Source of the DNA: Alphaproteobacteria bacterium
GTDB taxonomy: Bacteria > Pseudomonadota > Alphaproteobacteria > Thalassobaculales > Thalassobaculaceae
Direction: 5' to 3'
Assembly: GCA_024742275.1 (NCBI GenBank)
Contig: JANSYS010000016.1
Coordinates: 42,926 to 106,925, forward strand
DNA: 64,000 nt
The notes under the pieces were generated by a model. It had not been told where the DNA came from, ran no database searches, and saw nothing but the letters and a program-made list of their open reading frames with translations. Positions 38,622 to 49,306 of the stretch are shown here, one piece after another. Each line of letters begins with the position of its first letter. The stretch's first letter is position 1. The position numbers and the translations under genes are program-made.

Positions 38622-38873
38622 CTACATCCAGTCCTTCACCATTTCGCGGAAAGAGATGATGTCGGCGCGAATGAACTGGTCTACCCCGATCCAGACAACC
38701 GCAGCGATCACCGTCGTTGCGACCAGTTTCGGAACGAGGTTGGGTTTCTGGGGCGCGCCGGCGTCATTGCCGAGCTGGACATCTTCTTCCCGGTTCACGC
38801 CGACAGGCAGAACCATGAACAGGATCCACCACCACAGGATCACGTAGACGACGATTCCGGACACCAGATCCAT
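38622..38873 (-). CDS. DUF1467 family membrane protein
   Basis: An 83-residue inner membrane protein with two helices (about residues 4-24 and 49-69) separated by a short polar loop containing PVGVNREEDVQLGNDAGAP, the family signature (LPxGVxxxEE). Function unknown. The gene habitually follows mce in Alphaproteobacteria, as here, with nine bases between. The start at 38873 is preceded by GAGAGA. proS and lolCD, which often follow, are not present in this window. Confidence 0.88.
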   Translation of the reverse strand: MDLVSGIVVYVILWWWILFMVLPVGVNREEDVQLGNDAGAPQKPNLVPKLVATTVIAAVVWIGVDQFIRADIISFREMVKDWM

Positions 38874-38881
38874 TGGCTCTC

Positions 38882-39286
38882 TCAAACCTGCTCAAGTTCG
38901 ACCAGGGTGCCCGCGAAATCCTTCGGGTGAAGAAACAGCACCGGCTTGCCGTGGGCACCGGTCTTGGGTTCCCCATCCCCCAGGACCCGGGCGCCCTGAT
39001 CTTTCAGTCGATCGCGTGCGGCGAGAATGTCGTCCACCTCGTAGCAGACGTGGTGGATTCCGCCGGACGGATTCTTGTCCAGAAAACCGGCAATAGGAGA
39101 CTCCGCACCGAACGGATGTAGAAGCTCGATCTTGGTGTTTGGCAGGTCGACGAAAACAACGGTCACGCCATGTTCGGGCAGATCCTGGGGCGCCGACACG
39201 GCAGCTCCAAGGGTATCGCGATAAACCCCGGTCGCCGCCTGCAGATCGGGAACGGCGATGGCGACATGGTTCAGTCTGCCGATCAT
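38882..39286 (-). CDS. mce: Methylmalonyl-CoA epimerase
   Basis: Metal-dependent epimerase of methylmalonyl-CoA in propionyl-CoA metabolism. The 134-residue protein has the paired beta-alpha-beta-beta-beta modules of the glyoxalase/VOC fold: LNHVAIAVPDLQAATGVYRD with the first His, IELLHPFGAESPIAGFLDKN, GGIHHVCYEVDDILAARDRL with the second, and PVLFLHPKDFAGTLVELEQV with the terminal Glu. It lies 14 bases after rnj and nine before DUF1467. Confidence 0.94.
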   Translation of the reverse strand: MIGRLNHVAIAVPDLQAATGVYRDTLGAAVSAPQDLPEHGVTVVFVDLPNTKIELLHPFGAESPIAGFLDKNPSGGIHHVCYEVDDILAARDRLKDQGARVLGDGEPKTGAHGKPVLFLHPKDFAGTLVELEQV

Positions 39287-39300
39287 GGTCTCGGTCTCCG

Positions 39301-40980
39301 TCAGATCCTCACGATGTGTACGTCCGTCACCGGACGCTTGTTGAATTCGTTCCGCACGATCCGACGCACCATCCGCCGGGCCGCTTCGCGGATGGCCTCA
39401 TCGTCCCGCCGATCTTTGGCGGACACCTTCCGCAGACCATCCCGCACGGCGTCGGCGGCATCCAGCGCAACATCATCCGCGTCCTCCGGATCAGCGATGC
39501 CCACCAGGCTGACCACAGGATCGGCCTGAAGCGTGCCGCCGGAGTCGAGGACCAAAGTGACTGTCGCGGCCCCGTTGTGCAGCATGCGCCGCCGATCGCG
39601 CAAAGTCTCCGATTGCAGACCGAGGATCTGGCCGTCATCCACGACCAACGCTCCCTCGCCTTCCACCCACTCGACGATTTCGGCGCGGCCCGAGGCCAGC
39701 CGGATAAGGCTACCGTTCGACGGCACGATGGTCTCCGGCACCTGGCAGGCCTTGGCCAACCGGGCGTGCTCCCGAAGATGACGGGCATCGCCATGCACCG
39801 GAACGGCAATCTTCGGACGGAGCATCTGATACATCTCCGCCAATTCCTCCCGCGCCGGGTGGCCGGAAACGTGAATTCCCGGCTGATCTTCCGTGGTGAT
39901 GATCTCAACGCCGCGTGCCGCCAAACGGTTCTGCACCCGGCCAATCGCCCGCTCGTTCCCCGGAATCTGCCGGGAAGAAAAGATGCAGATATCCCCATCG
40001 TTTAGGGTGACGTGCGGATGAGCGCCATCGGAGATCCGGGACAAGGCGGCTCTCGGTTCACCCTGGCTACCGGTACAAATCAGAACGATCTTGTCCTCCG
40101 GGAAGTAGCCGGCTTCGTCCTCCTTCACGAAGGTCGGCGCATCAGCGAGATAGCCGTTCTCCTTAGCGGCGTCATGCATGCGCCACAGCGAGCGTCCGAC
40201 AAGGGCGGTCTGCCGGTCGTTGGCAGCCGCCGCGATCGCGACGCTCTCCAGACGGGCGACATTGGAGGCGAAACAGGCGACGGCAATCCGTCCTTTGCCG
40301 TCGTACTGGGCGAACAGTTCCGTTAATGCCATCCGCACTTCGGCTTCGGATCCGGTGCGGCCCGGAACGAACACGTTGGTGCTGTCGCCCATCAGGGCCA
40401 ACACCCCCTCTTCCCCGACGGCGCGAATGGCGTCGAAATCGGTGGCCTTGCCGACAAAGGGGGTGGGATCGAACTTCCAGTCGCCGCTATGGACGACCGT
40501 CCCGGCACCGGTCCGCAAAACGATCATGTTGGGCTCGGGAATGGAGTGGGTAACCCGGATCATCTCGATCTCGAACGGACCGATCACCGCGGAACCGGCG
40601 ACCGGAATCTCGATCAGTTCGACCCTCTCCAGCAGCCCCGCGTCCACGAGCTTGCGCCGCAGCAGCGAAGCGGTAAACGGCGTGCAGTAGATCGGGCATC
40701 CGAGCCGTTCCCACAAGTACGGAACCGCGCCAATATGGTCCTCATGCCCGTGGGTGAGCAGCAGTCCGCAGAGCTTGTCGCGATGCTCCTCGATCGACGA
40801 GATATCCGGCAGGATCACATCCACGCCGGGCGTCGTGTCGTCGCCGAACGTGATGCCGAGATCGACCATAAGCCACTGCCCGGCATAGCCGTACAGATTG
40901 ACATTCATGCCGATCTCGTCGGATCCACCGAGCGGCAGGAAATAGAGATCGTCGTCGTTCGGGTCCAGGTGGAGGCTCAT
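39301..40980 (-). CDS. rnj: Ribonuclease J
   Basis: Metallo-beta-lactamase/beta-CASP nuclease with 5' exonuclease and endonuclease activity in RNA maturation and decay. The 559-residue protein has LGGSDEIGMNVNLYGY, the zinc motif THGHEDHIGA (His77-His82 set), VTHSIPEPNMIVLRTGAGTV, HSGDWKFDP, the beta-CASP region with CTGSQGEPRAALSRI, and HVSGHPAREELAEMYQMLRP followed by VPVHGD. The C-terminal domain ends in RNEFNKRPVTDVHIVRI. The coaX stop overlaps its start (ATGA). Confidence 0.96.
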   Translation of the reverse strand: MSLHLDPNDDDLYFLPLGGSDEIGMNVNLYGYAGQWLMVDLGITFGDDTTPGVDVILPDISSIEEHRDKLCGLLLTHGHEDHIGAVPYLWERLGCPIYCTPFTASLLRRKLVDAGLLERVELIEIPVAGSAVIGPFEIEMIRVTHSIPEPNMIVLRTGAGTVVHSGDWKFDPTPFVGKATDFDAIRAVGEEGVLALMGDSTNVFVPGRTGSEAEVRMALTELFAQYDGKGRIAVACFASNVARLESVAIAAAANDRQTALVGRSLWRMHDAAKENGYLADAPTFVKEDEAGYFPEDKIVLICTGSQGEPRAALSRISDGAHPHVTLNDGDICIFSSRQIPGNERAIGRVQNRLAARGVEIITTEDQPGIHVSGHPAREELAEMYQMLRPKIAVPVHGDARHLREHARLAKACQVPETIVPSNGSLIRLASGRAEIVEWVEGEGALVVDDGQILGLQSETLRDRRRMLHNGAATVTLVLDSGGTLQADPVVSLVGIADPEDADDVALDAADAVRDGLRKVSAKDRRDDEAIREAARRMVRRIVRNEFNKRPVTDVHIVRI

Positions 40981-41795
40981 GCAGTGCCCGATATCGACCG
41001 GTTGCGATCATGTATCATGCGTAATCCCATCAGTGTCAGGTCGTCATCGACGATCTCGATCGCATCGGTCCAGTCCGCGAAAAGCGCCGCCAGTCCACCC
41101 GTGCCGACCACTTTCATCGGCTCGCCGTACTCCGTGCGGATCCGACCGACCAACCCTTCGATCATTGCGATGTAGCCCCAGAAGATCCCGGAATGCATCG
41201 CCGAGCGGGTGTTCTTTCCGATCACTCGGACCGGGTCGTTGTCGCCCGGCTCGCGCTCCGGTGGGCGAATGGCGACGCGCGGAAGCTGGGCGGCGGCCAT
41301 GTAGAGCGCGTCGAGCGACAGGTTGATCCCCGGGCAGATGACTCCGCCGGCATAGGCGCCGTCCCCCTCGACCACATCGAAGGTCGTCGCCGTGCCGAAA
41401 TCGACGACGATCAGCGGCCCGCCGTACAATTTGTGCGCCGCGACGGCGTTTACAACCCGGTCGGCGCCGACTTCCTCCGGCCGCTCTATTCGAACCTCGA
41501 TCCCAAGTTCCGTCGGTCTTTCGCCGACCACCATGGGGTCGATGCCGAAGTGCTTGCGACACAGTGTCTTCAGATTGAACAGGGTCGACGGCACAACGGT
41601 CGCCATGATCACGCTGGATACGGCGGCCGTGTTCAAGTCGTTGAGCGCCATGAGCTGGGTCAGCCACACCGCGTATTCGTCAGCCGTCCGGTCGGGATTG
41701 GTCGAAGTGCGCCACGACCCGACAGCCTCGTCGCGCTCCTCCTCGTAGACGGCGAACACCGTGTTGGTGTTGCCGCAGTCGATCACCAGCAGCAT
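40977..41795 (-). CDS. coaX: Type III pantothenate kinase
   Basis: First enzyme of coenzyme A synthesis, of the ASKHA fold. The 272-residue protein starts MLLVIDCGNTNTVFAVYEEE (phosphate-binding loop DCGNTN), then EEVGADRVVNAVAAHKLYGG, LIVVDFGTATTFDVVEGDG, and GGVICPGINLSLDALYMAAA with catalytic Asp residues. It lies 43 bases downstream of nuoN and overlaps rnj. birA, usually placed between nuoN and coaX in this group, is missing. Confidence 0.96.
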   Translation of the reverse strand: MLLVIDCGNTNTVFAVYEEERDEAVGSWRTSTNPDRTADEYAVWLTQLMALNDLNTAAVSSVIMATVVPSTLFNLKTLCRKHFGIDPMVVGERPTELGIEVRIERPEEVGADRVVNAVAAHKLYGGPLIVVDFGTATTFDVVEGDGAYAGGVICPGINLSLDALYMAAAQLPRVAIRPPEREPGDNDPVRVIGKNTRSAMHSGIFWGYIAMIEGLVGRIRTEYGEPMKVVGTGGLAALFADWTDAIEIVDDDLTLMGLRMIHDRNRSISGTA

Positions 41796-41838
41796 CGGCT
41801 CTTCCCTGACCCTGTCGCCCCGGCCAGACCGGCGGCGA

Positions 41839-43290
41839 TCAGGCGCCGATCAGACTGGCGGCGGCGGCGGCGGCTGTGTCGTAGATCGGCGACAGGATGA
41901 CGAAAAACAGCACCGTGATCGCTGCCGCCCCATACAGGATCACCCGCAGATCCCCGGCCACCGCGCCATCGAGCGGCTGCTCCGCCTCGTCGAAATACAT
42001 GATCTTGACGATTCGCAGATAGTAGAACGCTCCAACAACACTGGCCAGAACGCCGACGATGGCGAGACCGTAGAGACCGGCGTCGATCGCCGCCATGAAC
42101 ACGTACCACTTGCCGAAGAAACCGGCGAGCGGGGGAATACCGGCCATGGAGAACATGAAGATCATCAGAGCAAGCGCCATCATCGGATGGGTGCGCGACA
42201 GGCCCGCCAGATCGGAGAGGCTCTCCACCAGACGGCCATCCCGACGCATACCGAGGATCACCGCGAACGCGCCGATATTCATGAAAATGTAGGTCGCCAT
42301 GTAGATCAGGACGCCGGTGGCCCCGGCCTCTGTCCCAGCGGCTATGCCGACGAGGGCGAAGCCCATGTGCCCGATCGAACTGTAGGCCATCAGGCGCTTG
42401 ATATTGGTCTGCATGATCGCGGCCAAAGCACCGACCACCATCGATGCGAGCGACACGAACACCACGACCTGCTGCCAGGACGCCACTTGGTCGCCGAACG
42501 GATCGATCATGACCCGCAGGAACAGGGCGATTGCGGCAACCTTCGGCGCGACCGCGAACAGGGCCGTCACGGGCGTCGGAGCGCCCTCGTACACGTCCGG
42601 CGTCCACATATGGAACGGTACGGCGGACACCTTGAAGGCGAGCCCGGTGACGAGGAAGACGAGGCCGATGACCAGACCGGTCGACGGCGCGCTTTCGCCG
42701 TTCAACACCGTGGCCAGGCCGTCGAAGTTGGTCGTTCCGGTAAAGCCGTAGATCATCGAGCAGCCATACAGCAGCATGCCTGAGCTCAACGCGCCGAGAA
42801 CGAAGTACTTCAGTCCGGCTTCGGTCGATTTCAGGGTGTCTCGGCGGATCGAGGCGACCACGTAGAGCGCGAGGCTCTGCAGCTCCATGCCCATGTAGAG
42901 CATGATCAGATCGTTCGCCGAGACCATCAGCAGCATACCGAGGGTGGCGAACAGGATCAGAACGGGAAACTCAAAGCGTCCCGCCTGTTCCCGCTCGAGA
43001 TAGCCGAGCGACAGGACGATCGCGAAGCTCGATCCGATCAGGATGAGGATCTTGGCGAACTGGGCGAACCCGTCGGTGATGAACAGCCCGTTGAACGCCA
43101 CGGCGTCGCCGCCCCGCAGGACAACGAGGGCCGCCGCCACGGCAAACGCCGCGATGACCGCCCAGGAAAGCGGTTTGAGACTGTTCTCGCCCCGGAACAC
43201 GCCCGCCATGAGCAGGATCAGTCCAGCGACCGCCAGGAAGATTTCCGCCGAAGCCGGCGCCATGATCGGAAGGGTCGTTGCCGCGTCCAT
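41839..43290 (-). CDS. nuoN: NADH-quinone oxidoreductase subunit N
   Basis: Antiporter-like proton-pumping membrane subunit at the proximal end of the complex I membrane arm. The 483-residue protein has about 14 transmembrane helices, the proton_antipo_M domain with [40 protein letters not shown] (lysine/proton channel region) and [18 protein letters not shown]. It is the last gene of the nuo operon. Confidence 0.96.
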   Translation of the reverse strand: MDAATTLPIMAPASAEIFLAVAGLILLMAGVFRGENSLKPLSWAVIAAFAVAAALVVLRGGDAVAFNGLFITDGFAQFAKILILIGSSFAIVLSLGYLEREQAGRFEFPVLILFATLGMLLMVSANDLIMLYMGMELQSLALYVVASIRRDTLKSTEAGLKYFVLGALSSGMLLYGCSMIYGFTGTTNFDGLATVLNGESAPSTGLVIGLVFLVTGLAFKVSAVPFHMWTPDVYEGAPTPVTALFAVAPKVAAIALFLRVMIDPFGDQVASWQQVVVFVSLASMVVGALAAIMQTNIKRLMAYSSIGHMGFALVGIAAGTEAGATGVLIYMATYIFMNIGAFAVILGMRRDGRLVESLSDLAGLSRTHPMMALALMIFMFSMAGIPPLAGFFGKWYVFMAAIDAGLYGLAIVGVLASVVGAFYYLRIVKIMYFDEAEQPLDGAVAGDLRVILYGAAAITVLFFVILSPIYDTAAAAAASLIGA

Positions 43291-43309
43291 ATCCGTGCTC
43301 CCGGCCGCC

Positions 43310-44821
43310 TTAGCGGGCCGCCACGGCGGTGCCGGCTTCGCCGAGCGCCACCTTGTAATTCGTGATCAGGTTATCGACCGAGGCCGACATGAGATCGGTG
43401 AAGGTCGAGGGGTAGATGCCCATCCAAAGCACCAGGATGACGAGCGGCGCGAACACCGCAATCTCCCGAGGACTGAGGTCGAGCAGCGCCTTGAGCTGTT
43501 CCTTCTCCAACTTGCCGAAGATGACCCGGCGATAGAGGTACAGCATGTACGCCGCGCCGAGGATCAGACCGGTCGCCGTGAAGGCGGCAAGCCAGGTGTT
43601 GACCTGGAACGCTCCAGCCAGGATCAGCAATTCGCCGACGAAGCCCGAGGTGCCCGGCAGGCCGACCGAGGCCATCATGAACAGCATGAAGATGAGCGCG
43701 TAGCGCGGCATGTTCTCCGCCAGGCCGCCATAGGCGTCGATTTCGCGGGTGTGCATTCGGTCGTAGACGACGCCGACGCAGAGGAAGAGAGCGCCGGAGA
43801 CGATACCGTGGGAGAGCATCTGGAAGATCGATCCCTCGACGCCCTGAGTCGTCATCGTAAACATTCCGATCGTCACGAAGCCCATATGGGCAACCGACGA
43901 ATAGGCGATCAGCTTCTTCATGTCGTTCTGCACCAGCGCCACCAGCGAGGTGTAGATCACCGCGACCACGCTCAGCGTGTAGACCAGCGGCGCGAAGGCG
44001 TCGGACGCCTCCGGGAACATCGGGATCGAGAACCGCAGAAAGCCGTAACCGCCCATTTTCAGAAGCACGCCAGCCAGGATCACCGACCCGGCGGTCGGCG
44101 CCTCGACATGGGCATCCGGCAGCCAGGTATGCACCGGCCACATCGGCACCTTCACCGCGAAGGACGCGAAGAAGGCCAGCCACAACCACATCTGGACGTC
44201 CGACAGGAAGCGGGTCTCCATCAAGGTCGGAATATCGGTCGTCCCCGCCTGCCAGTACATCGCCAGGATCGCCAGCATCATCAGGACGGATCCGGCCAGG
44301 GTGTACAGAAAGAACTTGAACGCCGCATAGACCCGGCGCGCTCCGCCCCAGACGCCGATGATCAGGAACATCGGGATCAGGACGGCCTCGAAGAAGATGT
44401 AGAAGAGGAAGATGTCGAGAGCGCAGAACATCCCGACCATCATGGTCTCGAGGACCAGGAAGGCGATCATGTACTCACGCACCCGATTCTGCACCGCCTC
44501 CCAACTCGCCAGGATGCAGATCGGCGTCAGCAGCGTGGACAGCAGCACGAACCAGACCGAAATGCCGTCGACGCCCATGTGGTAGGCGATCGAGGATCCG
44601 GGGATCCACTCGACCTTCTGGACGAGTTGGAACTCGGCCGAATTCGGGTCGAAATAGGTCAGGATCAGCAGCGAGATCAGGAACACCGATCCGGAAGCGA
44701 CAAGCGCCAACCAGCGCGAGGAACTCGCGACCTGCTCAGGGGTACCCCGGACCGTGAGGATGAACGCCACCCCAAGCAGGGGGCCGAACGTCACGATCGT
44801 CAGAAGCCATTGTTCGAGCAT
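43310..44821 (-). CDS. nuoM: NADH-quinone oxidoreductase subunit M
   Basis: Central antiporter-like pumping subunit of complex I. The 503-residue protein has about 14 helices; key marks are the Glu-bearing [20 protein letters not shown], the channel Lys in [20 protein letters not shown], and [20 protein letters not shown]. It lies four bases after nuoL and 19 before nuoN. Confidence 0.97.
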   Translation of the reverse strand: MLEQWLLTIVTFGPLLGVAFILTVRGTPEQVASSSRWLALVASGSVFLISLLILTYFDPNSAEFQLVQKVEWIPGSSIAYHMGVDGISVWFVLLSTLLTPICILASWEAVQNRVREYMIAFLVLETMMVGMFCALDIFLFYIFFEAVLIPMFLIIGVWGGARRVYAAFKFFLYTLAGSVLMMLAILAMYWQAGTTDIPTLMETRFLSDVQMWLWLAFFASFAVKVPMWPVHTWLPDAHVEAPTAGSVILAGVLLKMGGYGFLRFSIPMFPEASDAFAPLVYTLSVVAVIYTSLVALVQNDMKKLIAYSSVAHMGFVTIGMFTMTTQGVEGSIFQMLSHGIVSGALFLCVGVVYDRMHTREIDAYGGLAENMPRYALIFMLFMMASVGLPGTSGFVGELLILAGAFQVNTWLAAFTATGLILGAAYMLYLYRRVIFGKLEKEQLKALLDLSPREIAVFAPLVILVLWMGIYPSTFTDLMSASVDNLITNYKVALGEAGTAVAAR

Positions 44822-44825
44822 CGGC

Positions 44826-46757
44826 TCAACCCCCGAAGGCCAGGTACCAGGAGATCAGCGCGACGACGCCGATCAGCATGGCGAATGCGTAGTGGTAGAG
44901 ATAGCCGGTCTGCAGCCGGGCCACCTGCCCGGCGCACCACCGGGCCATGGCGCTCACGCCGTCCGGCCCGAAACCGTTGATGATGGTTCCATCGCCGGTC
45001 TTCCAGAAGGCAAGACCCGCCTGCCAGGAACGCTTCACGAACAACCAGTCGTACAGCTCGTCGAAGTACCACTTGTTCAGCAGGAACAGGTACACGGGAC
45101 GGATCGCCGCCGTCACCTTTCCCGGAATCTCCGGCTTCATGATGTAGGCGAAGTACGCCGCGCCGATGCCGATCACGCCGACCACGAGAGGCAACAGCTT
45201 GACCCAGGTCGGGACATGGTGCGCCGCCTCGATGGCGTTGTTCTCTTCCAGGATCTTGATGGCCGAGCCCCAGAAGGCGTCCATGTGGTGGCCGACGAAA
45301 TACTCGTAGCCGACGAACCCGCTGATCACCGCCCCGATCGCCAGCACGATCAGCGGCGCCAGCATGACCGGCGGCGACTCGTGGGCATGGTCGAAGGTGT
45401 GCTTGTCCATCCTCGGCTTGCCGTGGAAGGTCATGAACAGGAGGCGCCAGGAATAGAAAGCCGTCAGCAGGGCCGCGGCGATGCCGCACCAAAAGGCAAA
45501 GGTGCCGGCCCCGGTATGCGCGGCGAACGCCGACTCCAGGATCATGTCCTTGGAGTAGTAGCCGGCAAAGAACGGGATACCCGCCAGCGCCAAAGACCCT
45601 ATCCAGAACATGGCGTAGGTCCAAGGCACCTTGCGCCAGATCCCACCCATGTTGCGCATATCCTGCTCGTCATGCAGCGCATGGATGACGGAACCGGCGG
45701 ACAAGAACAGCAGCGCCTTGAAGAAGGCGTGAGTCATGAGGTGGAAAATCGCCGCCGGATACGCCGAGACACCGAGGGCGAAGAACATGTAGCCGAGCTG
45801 CGAGCAGGTCGAATAGGCGATGACCCGCTTGATATCGTTCTGAGTTGTGCCGACGGTGGCGGCGAAGAACGCCGTCGCCGCACCGACCACCGTCACCACG
45901 ACCAAGGCTGTCGGCGCGTACTCGAACAGCGGCGACATGCGCGCCACCAGGAACACACCGGCGGTCACCATGGTCGCGGCGTGGATGAGCGCCGAAACCG
46001 GAGTCGGGCCTTCCATGGCATCCGGCAACCAGGTGTGCAGACCGAGCTGGGCCGATTTACCCATGGCGCCGATGAACAACAGGATGGCGATCACGGTCAG
46101 CGCGTCCACCTGATCCCACCACAGGAACCCGAAGGTGGTCCCGGCCATCTCCGGCGCGGCGGCGAAGATCGCATCGAAACTCACCGCATCGAACAGCAGG
46201 AAACAGCCGAAGATACCGAGCGCAAACCCGAAGTCGCCGACCCGGTTGACCACGAAGGCCTTGATCGCCGCGGCATTCGCGGAGGGCCGGTCATACCAGA
46301 AGCCGATCAGCAGGTAGGAGGCGACGCCCACGCCCTCCCAACCGAAAAACAGCTGAATCAGGTTGTCAGCGGTCACCAGCATCAGCATGGCGAAGGTAAA
46401 AAACGACAGATACGCCATGAACCGCGGGATCGACGCGTCATGGCTCATGTAGCCGACCGAGTAGACGTGGACGCAGGACGAAACGACGGTGACCACGACC
46501 ACCATCACGGCGGTCAGCGTGTCCCAGCGCAACGCCCAGCTCGCCTCGAAGCTGCCGCTGTCGATCCAGGTAAAGAGCTCGACTGTCCGGGACTGACCCT
46601 GGATCGCAACTTCCCAGAACGCGACGACCGCGAGGCCGGCCGAGATCAGCATGGCGCCGCAGGTGACGATCTGCGCGCCCCGGTCCCCAAGCTTCTTGTT
46701 TCCGAATCCGGCGATGAGCGCGGCGATGAGCGGAAGGAAGACGATCGCGGCGTACAT
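44826..46757 (-). CDS. nuoL: NADH-quinone oxidoreductase subunit L
   Basis: Distal antiporter-like pumping subunit with the long lateral helix. The 643-residue protein has [20 protein letters not shown] at the start, [40 protein letters not shown] (channel Lys region), [20 protein letters not shown] and [20 protein letters not shown]. Gap to nuoK is four bases. Confidence 0.97.
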   Translation of the reverse strand: MYAAIVFLPLIAALIAGFGNKKLGDRGAQIVTCGAMLISAGLAVVAFWEVAIQGQSRTVELFTWIDSGSFEASWALRWDTLTAVMVVVVTVVSSCVHVYSVGYMSHDASIPRFMAYLSFFTFAMLMLVTADNLIQLFFGWEGVGVASYLLIGFWYDRPSANAAAIKAFVVNRVGDFGFALGIFGCFLLFDAVSFDAIFAAAPEMAGTTFGFLWWDQVDALTVIAILLFIGAMGKSAQLGLHTWLPDAMEGPTPVSALIHAATMVTAGVFLVARMSPLFEYAPTALVVVTVVGAATAFFAATVGTTQNDIKRVIAYSTCSQLGYMFFALGVSAYPAAIFHLMTHAFFKALLFLSAGSVIHALHDEQDMRNMGGIWRKVPWTYAMFWIGSLALAGIPFFAGYYSKDMILESAFAAHTGAGTFAFWCGIAAALLTAFYSWRLLFMTFHGKPRMDKHTFDHAHESPPVMLAPLIVLAIGAVISGFVGYEYFVGHHMDAFWGSAIKILEENNAIEAAHHVPTWVKLLPLVVGVIGIGAAYFAYIMKPEIPGKVTAAIRPVYLFLLNKWYFDELYDWLFVKRSWQAGLAFWKTGDGTIINGFGPDGVSAMARWCAGQVARLQTGYLYHYAFAMLIGVVALISWYLAFGG

Positions 46758-46761
46758 GCGC

Positions 46762-47073
46762 TCAGCCCTTCATCAGATTGATGTCGTCGACCGCGATCGA
46801 GCCGCGGTTGCGGAAGAACACCACCAGGATCGCGAGCCCGATCGCCGCCTCCGCGGCGGCGACGGTCAGCACGAACACCGCGAACACCTGACCGACCAGA
46901 TCGCCCAGTTCGGTCGAGAAAGCGACGAAGTTGATGTTGACGGCCAGCAGCATGAGCTCGACCGACATCAGGATGATGATCACGTTCTTCCGGTTCAGGA
47001 AAATGCCGAAGATCCCGAGGGTGAACAGGATCGCGGCGACCGTCAGATAGTGGCCAAGAGCGATTTCCATCAT
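46762..47073 (-). CDS. nuoK: NADH-quinone oxidoreductase subunit K
   Basis: Small three-helix membrane subunit of complex I. The 103-residue protein has the two functionally important buried glutamates in [20 protein letters not shown] and [20 protein letters not shown], and ends in VDDINLMKG. Its start shares one base with the nuoJ stop (TGATG), so translation is coupled. Confidence 0.96.
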   Translation of the reverse strand: MMEIALGHYLTVAAILFTLGIFGIFLNRKNVIIILMSVELMLLAVNINFVAFSTELGDLVGQVFAVFVLTVAAAEAAIGLAILVVFFRNRGSIAVDDINLMKG

Positions 47074-47681
47074 CAGACCCCTCCCCCGCGGGTCACCTTG
47101 ACGACTTCGACCACGTCCTCGGGGCGGCGCAGGTTCTGCTCGTCGATCGACTGCCGCTTCACGCCCGGACGGCTACGCAGGGTAAGCACGATCGCCCCGA
47201 TCATCGCCACCAGAAGCACCAGACCGGCCGCCTGGAACGCCAGGACATACTGGGTATAGATAACCTGGCCGAGTGCCTCGGTGTTGGTCACTCCCTCCGG
47301 GATCGGCGCGGCGCCGGAGGCGGTTACCTCGGGCGAGAACGTCCAAACGCCGGCCACCAGGACCAGTTCGGCGAGCAGTACGAGACCGATCAGCCCCCCA
47401 ACCGGCAGATAGCGGGCGAAGCCCTGACGAAGCTCGACGAAGTTGATGTCGAGCATCATGACGACGAACAGGAACAGAACCGCGACGGCGCCGACATAGA
47501 CCACAACCAGGATCATCGCCAGGAACTCAGCGCCCATCAGGACGAAAAGGCCGGCAGCATTGAAGAATGCCAGGATCAGGAACAGCACCGAATGCACCGG
47601 ATTGCGCGATGTGACCACCATCACGCCCGATGCGACCGCCACGAAGGCGAACAGGTAGAAGACTAAGGCCTGTAGAGCCAT
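47073..47681 (-). CDS. nuoJ: NADH-quinone oxidoreductase subunit J
   Basis: Five-helix membrane subunit of complex I that lies between the quinone site and the antiporter subunits. The 202-residue protein has [40 protein letters not shown] and [12 protein letters not shown], including the pi-bulge helix glycine region, and a soluble C-terminus ending KVTRGGGV. About 90 non-coding bases separate it from nuoI. Confidence 0.95.
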   Translation of the reverse strand: MALQALVFYLFAFVAVASGVMVVTSRNPVHSVLFLILAFFNAAGLFVLMGAEFLAMILVVVYVGAVAVLFLFVVMMLDINFVELRQGFARYLPVGGLIGLVLLAELVLVAGVWTFSPEVTASGAAPIPEGVTNTEALGQVIYTQYVLAFQAAGLVLLVAMIGAIVLTLRSRPGVKRQSIDEQNLRRPEDVVEVVKVTRGGGV

Positions 47682-47770
47682 GCCGATCCCTTTCCCCGGT
47701 CTTTCGACCCGATACCGGTCTCACGCCGACCGGTTATCCCGCATTCCAAACCCGTTATTCCAACCCGACC

Positions 47771-48259
47771 TCAGCGATACGGCGCGTCTGCCGTCAGGTT
47801 GCGGCTGATTTCGACCTCCCACCGGTCGCCGTTCGAGAGGAGCTTGTCCTTGTTGTAGAACAGCTCTTCCCGCGTTTCGGTCGCGAACTCGAAGTTCGGT
47901 CCCTCGACGATGGCATCCACCGGGCAGGCCTCCTGGCAGAAACCGCAATAGATGCACTTCGTCATATCGATGTCGTATCGCGTCGTCCGGCGCGAGCCGT
48001 CTTCCCGCGGTTCCGCCTCGATCGTGATCGCCTGCGCCGGGCAGATCGCCTCGCAGAGCTTGCAGGCGATGCAGCGTTCCTCGCCGTTCGGATAGCGGCG
48101 AAGCGCGTGTTCGCCCCGGAAACGCGGGCTGAGCGGTCCCTTTTCGTAGGGGTAGTTCAGCGTCACCTTCGGGCGGAAGAAGTACTTCAGCGTCAACGCC
48201 ATTCCGCTGACCAGCTCGGCCAGCAGCATGCTCTTGGCGCGGTATTGCACGGAAGCCAT
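47771..48259 (-). CDS. nuoI: NADH-quinone oxidoreductase subunit I
   Basis: Peripheral 8-iron ferredoxin subunit of complex I carrying clusters N6a and N6b. The 162-residue protein has the two motifs [16 protein letters not shown] and [16 protein letters not shown], preceded by an amphipathic N-terminal helix and [20 protein letters not shown]. It ends [24 protein letters not shown] with the usual GDRWE. It lies about 20 bases after nuoH. Confidence 0.97.
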   Translation of the reverse strand: MASVQYRAKSMLLAELVSGMALTLKYFFRPKVTLNYPYEKGPLSPRFRGEHALRRYPNGEERCIACKLCEAICPAQAITIEAEPREDGSRRTTRYDIDMTKCIYCGFCQEACPVDAIVEGPNFEFATETREELFYNKDKLLSNGDRWEVEISRNLTADAPYR

Positions 48260-48279
48260 GGCTTAGCCTCTTCCTTTCC

Positions 48280-49284
48280 TCACGGAACCCAGTCGAAGGC
48301 CACGAGCACGCCAGCGGTGATCACCACCCACAGCAGCGAGAGCGGCAGGAAGACCTTCCAGCCGAGACGCATGAGCTGATCGTAGCGATAGCGCGGGAAC
48401 GTCGCGCGGACCCAAAGGAACACGAACAGGATCAGGGAGATCTTCAGCATGAACCAGATCGGACCCGGAACCCAATTGAACGGAGCGATATCGAACGGCG
48501 GCAGCCACCCCCCGAGGAACAGCACCACCGTGATGCCGCTCATCAGGATCATGTTCGCGTACTCGCCGAGGAAGAACAGCGCGAAACTCATCGACGAGTA
48601 TTCGACGAAGTAGCCGGCGACCAGCTCCGACTCGCCCTCCGGCAGGTCGAACGGTGCGCGGTTCGTCTCGGCCAGCGCCGATATGAAGAACACGACGAAC
48701 ATCGGCAGCAGCGGAATGGCGAACCAAACGGTGCGCTGCGCCTCGACGATCGCCGTCAGATTCAGCGAGCCCACGCAGAGCAGAACGGTGATGATCACGA
48801 AGCCGATGGAAACCTCGTAAGACACCATCTGCGCCGCCGAGCGGAGCGCACCCAGGAACGCGTATTTAGAGTTCGACGCCCAACCGGACATGATCACGCC
48901 GTAGACGCCGAGCGAACTGATCGCGAAGAGATACAGAACGCCGACATTGATATCGGCCAGCACCATGCCCTCGCCGAACGGAATAACCGCCCAGGCGATC
49001 AGGCTGAGCACGAAGGTCAGCATCGGCGCCAGCAGGAAGATGATCTTGTTCGCGCCCGCCGGAAGGATCGTCTCCTTGGAGAGCAGTTTCAGCGCGTCGG
49101 CGAACGGCTGAAACAGGCCGAACGGACCGACCACGTTCGGCCCCTTGCGCAACTGGATCGCGCCGATGACCTTGCGCTCGAAATAGGTGAGGTACGCGAC
49201 CGCCACCAGAAGCGGAACCACGACCGCCAGGATCTGGGCGACGATGATCGCCCCCGGGATCACGTATGTGTCGACAAACTCCAT
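48280..49284 (-). CDS. nuoH: NADH-quinone oxidoreductase subunit H
   Basis: Membrane subunit that forms the quinone chamber. The 334-residue protein has about eight helices, with the family signatures [40 protein letters not shown] and [20 protein letters not shown], then [20 protein letters not shown]. The ATG at 49284 ([11 protein letters not shown]) was chosen; the open frame to 49344 overlaps the end of nuoG. Confidence 0.96.
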   Translation of the reverse strand: MEFVDTYVIPGAIIVAQILAVVVPLLVAVAYLTYFERKVIGAIQLRKGPNVVGPFGLFQPFADALKLLSKETILPAGANKIIFLLAPMLTFVLSLIAWAVIPFGEGMVLADINVGVLYLFAISSLGVYGVIMSGWASNSKYAFLGALRSAAQMVSYEVSIGFVIITVLLCVGSLNLTAIVEAQRTVWFAIPLLPMFVVFFISALAETNRAPFDLPEGESELVAGYFVEYSSMSFALFFLGEYANMILMSGITVVLFLGGWLPPFDIAPFNWVPGPIWFMLKISLILFVFLWVRATFPRYRYDQLMRLGWKVFLPLSLLWVVITAGVLVAFDWVP

Positions 49285-49306
49285 TGCCCGCGCCCTGCCC
49301 CGCCGC

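Noticed and set aside
38474..38659. A 61-codon plus-strand ORF over the RNA terminator region.
   Set aside because: It begins inside the terminator hairpin, has no ribosome site and runs into the opposite strand of DUF1467.
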